A DNA stretch of 15,854 bases, taken from an uncultured Candidatus Saccharibacteria bacterium. Lineage in GTDB: Bacteria > Patescibacteriota > Saccharimonadia > Saccharimonadales > Saccharimonadaceae. A program made the translations under genes and the position numbers. Positions 1-5,220 of this stretch are shown here, one piece after another. The notes beneath the pieces are model-generated. The model made no database searches. It saw only the letters and a program-made list of their open reading frames with translations, and was not told the origin of the DNA. The stretch lies in assembly GCA_947304075.1 (NCBI GenBank), contig CAMYZY010000010.1, forward strand, positions 1-15,854. The letters run 5' to 3'. The stretch's first letter is position 1. Each line of letters begins with the position of its first letter.

Positions 1-14
1 CTGATAATGATAAT

Positions 15-39
15 AAAAAAAGGTCTTCGACCTTATTTT
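15..39. terminator. Short hairpin terminator, probably two-way
   Basis: A 6-bp stem pairs 20-25 with 29-34 around a 3-base loop TTC, flanked by an A-run on the left (15-20) and a T-rich stretch on the right. It could end transcription on either strand. On the minus strand it sits directly downstream of a CCA-type tail at 48-58, in the same arrangement as the tRNA-Ile and its terminator at 1311-1417. Confidence 0.55.
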
Positions 40-47
40 CATTTTCA

Positions 48-58
48 TGGTGGGGCGA
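48..58 (-). other. Possible tRNA 3'-tail remnant
   Basis: On the minus strand this reads TCGCCCCACCA, which looks like the last 11 bases of a tRNA (acceptor strand, discriminator A, CCA). No tRNA body can be folded from the bases upstream of it (59-125); the promoter of the 151-930 gene lies there instead. The sequence differs from the tRNA-Ile tail, so it would derive from another tRNA or be coincidence. Confidence 0.3.
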
Positions 59-111
59 ATTAGGCAGGCATTAACAATCTACAAAGATGATATCCTAGAA
101 AAACTGAATCA

Positions 112-145
112 TGCTATAATAGAAGCATAAGTATTATAGAAAGGA
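112..145 (+). promoter_or_regulatory. Extended -10 promoter and ribosome site of the 151 gene
   Basis: TGC at 112-114 followed by TATAAT at 115-120 makes an extended -10 box. Transcription should begin near 127, leaving about 24 bases of leader. AGAAAGGA (138-145) is the ribosome binding site, 5 bases before ATG 151. The same leader design recurs only at rplY in this window. No convincing -35 is seen. Confidence 0.7.
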
Positions 146-150
146 ATTCA

Positions 151-930
151 ATGGAGCAAAATTCAGATACTGGTGTACCAGTAGCACCAATGGTAGAAAA
201 TAAACAAAAAAGTGGAAATGGCCTAAAAATTGCTACGGTAATCGCGTGCATCGTGGCGATTTGTGGTATTGGGTTTGGCATTTATGGCATGATACAAAGC
301 GCACAAAAAGATAGTCAGATTTCTGATTTAGAGGTTCAAATCAAAAAAGATGATGGTACAATTACCACTATTGAAACTCCCGAAATTGAAACTACGACAA
401 ACAACGGAACCACTATAACAATTAGCGACTCTTTGGTCGGATATCAAAATCAGATTTTAGCTTCCCAAGATCCAAATAGAGTTTATACTACTTATTTTCA
501 ATCTTCAACTTATTTTCCCACGAACTCTGTTTTAAGTATAGCAATAGTTGATGGCGATATAACTGACTGCAGAGTGGGAATTAAGACCGATACTGGAATA
601 GCTTACGGAGAAGCTGTGGGTGGAAGAAGATGTGAGATAACTGGCATAGATAAGAAGATATATAAAATTGTTGAGTTTGGTGAAGGGCAAGATTATTCTT
701 TCTTTAATGTTGGGTTCATTATGGAAGATGGTACTGTCAAGTATTTTTCGCTTGAGGATGTTTTAGGTAATAATGACTTCGATGTAAGGAAGATTTTAAA
801 CATAGATGGATATGTTGTCAACACTGTTGACGCAAATGTTACAGTTTTGCCACAAGGTGGTGGCTATCGGCAAACTATGTTTGTATTAAATGACGGTAGT
901 TTTGTTGGTTTCGATGAATCAATGCTGTAA
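151..930 (+). CDS. Membrane-anchored extracytoplasmic hypothetical protein
   Basis: A 259-residue protein of unknown function. Residues 1-23 are a short cytoplasmic segment, about 24-47 form a single hydrophobic transmembrane helix rich in Ile, Ala and Gly, and a short charged, possibly coiled segment (about 50-68) leads to a Thr-rich linker (about 69-92). The remainder (about 93-259) is a soluble domain that should face outside, with cysteines in TDCRVG and RRCEITG that might form a disulfide. The start is supported by the AGAAAGGA site and the extended -10. It stands alone, with a terminator on each side and hairpin-rich DNA after it. I recognise no family. The fold of small N-terminal anchor plus external domain is common among surface proteins of CPR bacteria, but this is an inference from layout only. 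Confidence 0.85.
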   Translation: MEQNSDTGVPVAPMVENKQKSGNGLKIATVIACIVAICGIGFGIYGMIQSAQKDSQISDLEVQIKKDDGTITTIETPEIETTTNNGTTITISDSLVGYQNQILASQDPNRVYTTYFQSSTYFPTNSVLSIAIVDGDITDCRVGIKTDTGIAYGEAVGGRRCEITGIDKKIYKIVEFGEGQDYSFFNVGFIMEDGTVKYFSLEDVLGNNDFDVRKILNIDGYVVNTVDANVTVLPQGGGYRQTMFVLNDGSFVGFDESML

Positions 931-951
931 AACTACGTAAGTAGTATCAGA

Positions 952-988
952 AAAGTACCTCTATATTTAGTTTGTAGGTACTTTGTTA
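952..988 (+). terminator. Hairpin after the 151-930 gene
   Basis: A 9-bp perfect stem pairs AAAGTACCT (952-960) with AGGTACTTT (975-983) across a 14-base loop. The following T-stretch is weak, so termination here may be partial; the stronger terminator at 1028-1061 would act as backup. Confidence 0.5.
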
Positions 989-1001
989 TAAGAGCTGTTT
1001 G

Positions 1002-1114
1002 TTTAGGGTCTTAACAGACGATTTGATTGGGGTATAAACTGCAGTTTTTACCCCATTTTTTGTGCAAAATTGATACAAAATAGTACCCTAAAACCAACAA
1101 GGTACTTAACAGAC
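1002..1114. repeat. Nested inverted and direct repeats in the intergenic region
   Basis: TTTAGGGT (1002-1009) can pair with ACCCTAAA (1085-1092), enclosing the terminator at 1028-1055. AGTACC (1082-1087) can pair with GGTACT (1101-1106). The decamer CTTAACAGAC occurs twice in direct orientation (1010-1019 and 1105-1114). The GGTACT/AGTACC words recur in the hairpin at 952-983 and in the element at 1161-1300. No reading frame of interest is present. Confidence 0.5.
1028..1061 (+). terminator. Strong intrinsic terminator
   Basis: TGGGGTA (1028-1034) pairs with TACCCCA (1049-1055); inside, AAACT and AGTTT extend the stem after one T-T mismatch. A run of six T (1056-1061) follows directly. This is the clearest plus-strand terminator for the 151-930 transcript. 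Confidence 0.75.
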
Positions 1115-1124
1115 ATTTACTACT

Positions 1125-1150
1125 AAAAAATCGGCCATTTTTGCCGATTT
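1125..1150 (-). terminator. Minus-strand terminator after the CCA-ending element
   Basis: AAATCGGC (1128-1135) pairs with GCCGATTT (1143-1150), loop of 7. Read on the minus strand the stem is followed by a run of T (the A-run at 1125-1130). It lies 10 bases downstream of the CCA tail at 1161 on that strand, the arrangement expected for the end of a tRNA-like transcript. Confidence 0.65.
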
Positions 1151-1160
1151 AAACACGTTG

Positions 1161-1300
1161 TGGTGGGGGTACTTGGACTAGACTTTTGCTAATGCAAAAG
1201 TCTTCCTTTCTGCGTCACTCGAAATAAGAAGAGTAAGCTCTTCTTATTTTCTCGTTTCCTTGAAAGGGCGAACCTATGGTTCTCGTCCAAGTACCTATTA
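1161..1300 (-). other. Structured element ending in a copied tRNA-Ile tail
   Basis: Bases 1161-1179 are identical to 1341-1359, the last 19 bases of the minus-strand tRNA-Ile. An outer 11-bp stem pairs 1168-1178 with 1285-1295. Inside are a perfect 10-bp hairpin (1180-1189 with 1194-1203, loop TAAT), a perfect 12-bp hairpin (1222-1233 with 1238-1249, loop TAAG) sitting on a 6-bp stem (1205-1210 with 1262-1267), and a 5-bp hairpin (1270-1274 with 1278-1282). On the minus strand the transcript would end in CCA and meet the terminator at 1125-1150. It may be a structured RNA, a small tRNA-targeting element, or an integration scar. I recognise no known RNA family. Confidence 0.5.
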
Positions 1301-1340
1301 TAGAAATCAAAAAAAGACCTAAAGGCCTTTTTGATTTCTA
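1301..1340 (-). terminator. Terminator of tRNA-Ile within a 40-base palindrome
   Basis: TAGAAATCAAAAA at the left pairs with TTTTTGATTTCTA at the right; the centre adds an imperfect CCT/AGG stem. On the minus strand it begins directly after the CCA of the tRNA and contains a seven-T run (1310-1316), fitting a rho-independent terminator. Confidence 0.7.
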
Positions 1341-1417
1341 TGGTGGGGGTACTTGGACTCGAACCAAGGACACTGCGTGTATAAGACGCATGCTCTGACC
1401 AACTGAGCTATACCCCC
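1341..1417 (-). tRNA. tRNA-Ile (anticodon UAU)
   Basis: A complete 77-base cloverleaf with encoded CCA (1341-1343) and discriminator A. The acceptor stem is GGGGGTA with TACCCCC, the anticodon stem is TGCGT with ACGCA around loop CTTATAC, and the T-stem is CTTGG with CCAAG around TTCGAGT. Loop positions 34-36 are TAT, so the anticodon is UAU and would read AUA as isoleucine. Most bacteria instead use a CAU tRNA whose first anticodon base is converted to lysidine by TilS. No promoter hexamer pair was confidently placed upstream (1418-1450). It lies divergent from the 1474 gene. Confidence 0.95.
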
Positions 1418-1458
1418 AGTTACCATATTATATCATATTTAGATTAGATTTTGATTAA

Positions 1459-1467
1459 TGATATAAT
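1459..1467 (+). promoter_or_regulatory. Extended -10 of the DivIC-like gene (leaderless)
   Basis: TGA plus TATAAT (1462-1467). Exactly 6 bases separate the box from ATG 1474, so the predicted first transcribed base is the A of the start codon. No ribosome site is present between them. Confidence 0.7.
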
Positions 1468-1473
1468 GTAGAC

Positions 1474-1902
1474 ATGAGCGGAATAAAAACGAAAATCAGG
1501 AGACTGATTTATAAGTTGCGTCATGATTATTTGAATCTTGAGAATGTGTTTTTGATTGCTGCGATTGTGCTGTGTCTAACCTTGACGTATCAATCGATTA
1601 TGGCGATGACGAGAAACTGGGAATTATCGGAAAAGCTTGGGACAGAAAAACGACAATTGGAGTTGCTCTCGATACAAGTTGAGAAGGAGCAGCTCGAGAA
1701 TGATTATTATAAATCGGATGAGTATCAAGAGCTTTTGGCGAGAAAGTTTTTGGATAAACAGCTGGCGGGTGAAAAAATGGTAGTGTTGCCAGATAATACT
1801 GAAAAAGCAAAAAATAAGCATATTGCAAAAAACGAAGAAGCATCAGAAAGAACGTATTCAAATTTTGAGAAATGGATGATGTATTTATTTCCAAACTATT
1901 AA
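1474..1902 (+). CDS. DivIC/FtsB-like septum protein
   Basis: A 142-residue bitopic protein. A basic cytoplasmic N-terminus (1-22) precedes one membrane helix (about 24-43), then a coiled-coil segment (about 50-78) and the motif YYKSDEYQELLARKFLDK (78-95), which matches the pattern after the coil in septum-formation initiators of the DivIC/FtsB family: a tyrosine-rich stretch, then an ARK-type helix and a proline-containing strand (KMVVLPDN). Family members act outside the membrane in the FtsL/FtsB/FtsQ divisome complex. The start follows the extended -10 by 6 bases with no ribosome site. It is followed 28 bases later by pilin-like genes with their own -10. Assignment rests on topology and motif; a pilus-linked role similar to PilN/PilO cannot be excluded. 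Confidence 0.75.
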   Translation: MSGIKTKIRRLIYKLRHDYLNLENVFLIAAIVLCLTLTYQSIMAMTRNWELSEKLGTEKRQLELLSIQVEKEQLENDYYKSDEYQELLARKFLDKQLAGEKMVVLPDNTEKAKNKHIAKNEEASERTYSNFEKWMMYLFPNY

Positions 1903-1915
1903 TTTAAAATGTTTA

Positions 1916-1924
1916 TGGTATAAT
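1916..1924 (+). promoter_or_regulatory. Extended -10 of the pilin operon (leaderless)
   Basis: TGG plus TATAAT (1919-1924), with 6 bases (GTTATT) before ATG 1931. The predicted start of transcription coincides with the start codon. Confidence 0.7.
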
Positions 1925-1930
1925 GTTATT

Positions 1931-2743
1931 ATGAGAACTATCAAGAAGGGCTTTACATTAATTGAAGTAGCTTTATTTTTAGCGGTGACTGGGCTGCTAT
2001 TTATAGGCGTAACTGTTGGGGTGCAAAATTCAATATTCCAACAGCGATTTAACGATTCAGTACAAAACTTTATGGAGTTTTTGCGGGGATCATATAATAA
2101 TGTTTCGAACGTTCAAAGTTTGAGCGGGGGACGGAGCGAAAAAGCTATCTATGGTAAGTTAATTACGTTTGGGCAACAATACAAGCAAGACGGTGAGACG
2201 GAAGTCGAAAATTCCCGTAATACGATTTTTACTTATAGCATAATTGGGGATATTGGTGAGACGAGTTCAAGCGGTGTTTTGCAGTCATTAATTGATTTGA
2301 ATGCGGATGTGATTTACTACGACAGCAATGAAGGAAAAGTGGTTCCGGCTGGAATCGTACAAAGTTATACGCCGAAATGGTCGGCATCTGTGCAATTTGC
2401 AGATAATTATGAAAATTTTGTAGGTGCAATACTAATAATTCGAAATCCATCTACTGGCATGATGTACACTTATGCTGTAGAAGGAGAGACAATTGAAGTT
2501 AATCAATTGATACATACGATTAATACTTCGATTTATGGTGAATCAGATTATAATATTTTGGAAAATTCGGGATTGTTGAACGAAACGCATGAGCCGCACT
2601 TTGAAAGGAAAGAAGTGAACTTCTGTATTAATCCGAATGGCGATGAGGGCGTGTTGAGAAGAAATATCAGACTTGCAAGTGGCACAAGAAATGCTTCAGG
2701 AGTTGAATTAATACCAGAAGATGAAAGCAAATGTGTGCGATGA
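1931..2743 (+). CDS. Type IV pilin-like protein (prepilin motif)
   Basis: A 270-residue protein with a class III prepilin signal: basic MRTIKK, then G7|FTLIEVAL with the +5 glutamate at residue 12, followed by about 20 hydrophobic residues. Prepilin peptidase (PilD) would cut after Gly7 and methylate Phe8. The rest (about 40-270) is an external domain of unknown fold, with two C-terminal cysteines (in NFCINPN and SKCVR) that could form the disulfide-bonded D-region seen in pilins. Longer than typical major pilins (about 150), so a minor pilin or pseudopilin is more likely. Its stop overlaps the start of the next pilin-like gene by 4 bases (ATGA). No assembly ATPase, PilC or PilD gene lies in the window. 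Confidence 0.85.
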   Translation: MRTIKKGFTLIEVALFLAVTGLLFIGVTVGVQNSIFQQRFNDSVQNFMEFLRGSYNNVSNVQSLSGGRSEKAIYGKLITFGQQYKQDGETEVENSRNTIFTYSIIGDIGETSSSGVLQSLIDLNADVIYYDSNEGKVVPAGIVQSYTPKWSASVQFADNYENFVGAILIIRNPSTGMMYTYAVEGETIEVNQLIHTINTSIYGESDYNILENSGLLNETHEPHFERKEVNFCINPNGDEGVLRRNIRLASGTRNASGVELIPEDESKCVR

Positions 2744-3714
2744 AAAAAAAGCTGACAGGGCAATTGCAGACGAAAAGGGGGTTCACTTTGATTGAACTTT
2801 CTTTGTCGATTGTGTTTATTGCAATCCTTTCAATTACTATTACTCTCATCATTACAAATACGATTGCTTCATATCGAAGGGGAATCATTTTAAATCAAAT
2901 TAATACTACTGGTATGGATCTTGCGGATGATTTCAGAGCGGCAATTCAGAATTCTCCGTCGAAGGCCGTAACGAGCGAATGTGCGAAACTTTATAGAGAT
3001 CAAGGCCTGACGAGTGATTTATATAATCAGTGTATGGACGATGGAGCGCGTAATTTTGTATCGGTGATGAGACTTGCAACGGTGACGATAGGTGCTGGTA
3101 CGTCTAGCCAGAAAGAAATGAATAATGTGCCGGTATTTGGGGCGTTTTGCACGGGTTCTTATTCTTATGTTTGGAATTCTGGATATTTCTTTGACGAAGG
3201 ATATACTGTAGAAGAAGTAGAGCCGGCGAGCTTAAGGTATAAAAAAGGTGGAACTGGCGACGAGATTACGATGAGCGGATTCAGGCTTCTCAAAGTGCCG
3301 GACAATGCTAGGGCTATTTGTATTACTGCTACGAACTATACAGAGGGCGGGAACTATCGCGTGAGAAATACGAGTAATCTTAGCGTGAGTTCGACTATTA
3401 ATAATGGCGATAGCACTTTTGATATTAGTGGCGAGAAGTTTGAATCGATTTTTGAAGACATTACGGAACTGCTTTCTGCGGATAATAATAACAATTTAGT
3501 GTTATATGATATGACAGCATCGGCTCCGGCCTACAATAATGCTAATAATGCGTTGTTTTATTCGATGTCATTTATACTAGGTACGATTCAAGGCGGGATT
3601 AATATTAAAGCATCAGGGAATTTTTGTGCGACACCTGATGAATATACGATTGAGAATTTTGATTATTGTGCTATTAATAAGTTTAATGTTGCCGTACAGG
3701 ATACTGGAGAATAA
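2740..3714 (+). CDS. Second type IV pilin-like protein
   Basis: A 324-residue protein from ATG 2740, chosen over ATG 2731 because 2740 gives the 4-base ATGA overlap also used at hrcA/grpE and tpiA/14991, and because it leaves the normal basic leader MKKKLTGQLQTKRG. The cleavage site is G14|FTLIELSLS with Glu19 at +5, followed by a hydrophobic helix to about residue 37. The mature domain is rich in Asn, Ser and Thr and has about six cysteines, suggesting disulfides outside the cell. Length and lack of similarity to a major pilin suggest a minor pilin. It belongs to one transcript with the genes before and after. Function in adhesion, twitching or DNA uptake is inference from family membership. 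Confidence 0.83.
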   Translation: MKKKLTGQLQTKRGFTLIELSLSIVFIAILSITITLIITNTIASYRRGIILNQINTTGMDLADDFRAAIQNSPSKAVTSECAKLYRDQGLTSDLYNQCMDDGARNFVSVMRLATVTIGAGTSSQKEMNNVPVFGAFCTGSYSYVWNSGYFFDEGYTVEEVEPASLRYKKGGTGDEITMSGFRLLKVPDNARAICITATNYTEGGNYRVRNTSNLSVSSTINNGDSTFDISGEKFESIFEDITELLSADNNNNLVLYDMTASAPAYNNANNALFYSMSFILGTIQGGINIKASGNFCATPDEYTIENFDYCAINKFNVAVQDTGE

Positions 3715-3718
3715 TTTG
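3706..3718 (+). promoter_or_regulatory. Ribosome site that fixes a TTG start
   Basis: GGAGA (3706-3710) stands 5 bases before TTG 3716. The upstream gene stops at 3714, so the TTG is the first in-frame start after it. This rules against a start at ATG 3626 inside the previous gene. Confidence 0.7.
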
Positions 3719-5053
3719 AATAGAAAGAATAAAATATCATTTAAAAAAGGAGCTGCATCATTTTATATTGTGGCTTTCTCAACGTTAATATTAGTAATTA
3801 TCGCATCAAGTTTTGCCGCTATTATTATTTCTGAAATTACGCGTACACTTAATGATGATTTGTCACAGTCGGCTTATGATTCGGCGCTAGCTGGTGTTGA
3901 AGATGCAAAGGTCGCTTTTTATAATTATCAGAATTGTATAAAAAATAATCAGGTTTATGATGATAGCTTGACGACGAGTCCAGAGATTACGTGCCAAGAT
4001 ATAGTGTATTGGATGAATCATCCGGATTGCGACATGGTTTCACATATTTTGGGGAGAGTAGGAAAGTATGAAGTGGGTGAAGTATCAATCCAAGAAACAA
4101 ATGTGGCAAATAACATGATGCAGGCATACACTTGTGTCAAGATGGATACGGTGTTAGAAGATTATCGTTCAACTCTGTCAAGTAGCAATAGGGCACGACT
4201 AATTAAAGTAAAACTAGATGATGTTGAAGCGGATAGGATTAATGCTGTAAAACTGAGTTGGTATTCGGATGTAAATAGTGGCGTTTATGGAGAGAAGTAC
4301 GAATTTACAAACTTTTCTACAGAAACATCAAGTGTGGTGTTTCCAAGTTTGATTCAGCATAGAGCTTCAACGCCGCCGACTTTGGCTTTGCAGCTTGTAC
4401 AAACAGCGGGGACCTTTAATTTCAATGATTTTGATGTGAGTGTTGGTGATACTACAAACAGAGGTACTGTATATTTGGTGCCAACTAACAGTGAGGCGAA
4501 TGCTTCTTCAAGCGGTGCGACATTTAATGGTGCTTATAATGGAACTGAGAACGTAGTGGCGGCAAGTTACTTTGTAAAATCAAATGATAAAACTTCGAAG
4601 AATTTACCAAATTTGGTTTATTGTTCGGATAAAACGACTGGCCCATATGCCTGTTCGGCGACTTTGATGCTACCAAAGCCAGTGGGTGGTACAAGAAATG
4701 ACGACACGTTCCTATTTGTGGTTTCGCTGCCATATGGGCGTCCAAGCACTGATTTTACTATGGAGTTCTTGTGTGACGGATACTGTAACGAAAAGATTGT
4801 GATAGCAGATGATGGAACCGAAGAGGTTATAGAAACTAATCAGGCAGAACTTCAAGAGATGCAAATTAGTGTAGATTCGACCGGTAGAGCGAATGATTTA
4901 TACAGACGAGTTGAAACGAGATTAGAATCTGGAGATACTTCTTTCCCGTATCCACTCTATGCTATTCAATTGCTAGGTGATGGCGATGGTTCGTTACTTA
5001 AAAAAGATTTAACTGTTACTTGTGAGTGGAATTTCCCAGAAAAGGGGTGTTAA
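3716..5053 (+). CDS. PilX-like membrane-anchored pilus-associated protein
   Basis: A 445-residue protein from TTG 3716, where residues read LNRKNKISFKKGAASFYIV (initiator Leu becomes Met). A basic start and the segment KKGAASFYIVAFSTLILVI resemble the N-terminus of PilX-type proteins, which keep a long hydrophobic helix without a standard prepilin site; the helix runs to about residue 40. It is followed by ITRTLNDDLSQSAYDSALAGVEDAK, close to the S/A-rich helix common to PilX N-terminal domains (AxxAAxAGvE pattern). The large external region has Cys pairs and a Thr/Ser-rich stretch. An upstream in-frame extension to ATG 3626 would add 30 residues that overlap the previous gene and has no ribosome site. 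It is the last gene of the pilus set; tRNA-fMet follows after 51 bases. Confidence 0.8.
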   Translation: MNRKNKISFKKGAASFYIVAFSTLILVIIASSFAAIIISEITRTLNDDLSQSAYDSALAGVEDAKVAFYNYQNCIKNNQVYDDSLTTSPEITCQDIVYWMNHPDCDMVSHILGRVGKYEVGEVSIQETNVANNMMQAYTCVKMDTVLEDYRSTLSSSNRARLIKVKLDDVEADRINAVKLSWYSDVNSGVYGEKYEFTNFSTETSSVVFPSLIQHRASTPPTLALQLVQTAGTFNFNDFDVSVGDTTNRGTVYLVPTNSEANASSSGATFNGAYNGTENVVAASYFVKSNDKTSKNLPNLVYCSDKTTGPYACSATLMLPKPVGGTRNDDTFLFVVSLPYGRPSTDFTMEFLCDGYCNEKIVIADDGTEEVIETNQAELQEMQISVDSTGRANDLYRRVETRLESGDTSFPYPLYAIQLLGDGDGSLLKKDLTVTCEWNFPEKGC

Positions 5054-5064
5054 CTCTTTAGAAT

Positions 5065-5093
5065 TTGACAGAAACGTTTTGGTGAGATATAAT
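5065..5093 (+). promoter_or_regulatory. Consensus sigma-70-type promoter of tRNA-fMet
   Basis: TTGACA (5065-5070), a 17-base spacer, and TATAAT (5088-5093): a perfect match to the housekeeping consensus. Transcription would start near 5100, about 5 bases before the mature tRNA. It is the only protein-gene-independent promoter here with a perfect -35. Confidence 0.92.
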
Positions 5094-5104
5094 AATACAG
5101 ATAT

Positions 5105-5181
5105 CGCGGGGTAGAGCAGCCTGGTAGCTCGTTTGGCTCATAACCAAAAGGTCGTTGGTTCAAATCCAACCCCCGCCACCA
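5105..5181 (+). tRNA. Initiator tRNA-Met (fMet, anticodon CAU)
   Basis: A 77-base cloverleaf with encoded CCA (5179-5181). Anticodon loop CTCATAA gives CAU. The first base pair is broken (C1 opposite C72; the rest of the acceptor pairs GCGGGG with CCCCGC), the hallmark of initiators that prevents use in elongation and allows formylation; the usual bacterial pair is C1-A72. The D-stem has the A11-U24 pair seen in initiators. The anticodon stem ends in two rather than three consecutive G-C pairs (TTTGG with CCAAA). Alternative reading as elongator Met is unlikely because of the open first pair. Confidence 0.93.
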
Positions 5182-5193
5182 AGACGAAAAAAT

Positions 5194-5215
5194 AACCACC
5201 GGTTGGTGGTTTTTT
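5194..5215. terminator. Two-way terminator between tRNA-fMet and the flavoprotein gene
   Basis: AACCACC (5194-5200) pairs with GGTGGTT (5205-5211), loop GGTT, followed by T-run to 5215. On the other strand the stem is followed by the T-run complementary to 5187-5192. It would end both the plus-strand tRNA and the minus-strand operon that stops at 5221. Confidence 0.88.
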
Positions 5216-5220
5216 GGTGA

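Noticed and set aside
1161..1300. Reading the structured element as a tRNA, tmRNA, SRP RNA or RNase P RNA
   Set aside because: It has no anticodon arm or D-arm, no tag frame, and none of the conserved motifs of SRP or RNase P RNA that I can recognise.
931..1340. CRISPR array in the hairpin-rich intergenic region
   Set aside because: The repeats are inverted, short and irregularly spaced; no regular direct repeat with spacers is present.
1598..1894. Minus-strand open frame across the DivIC-like gene
   Set aside because: Low-complexity sequence without motif or start signal; it shadows a well-supported gene on the plus strand.
2731..2739. Start of the second pilin at ATG 2731
   Set aside because: ATG 2740 forms the ATGA overlap used by other gene pairs here and gives a normal basic leader.
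3626..3715. N-terminal extension of the PilX-like protein to ATG 3626
   Set aside because: It overlaps the previous gene, has no ribosome site, and the family-like residues begin only after TTG 3716.
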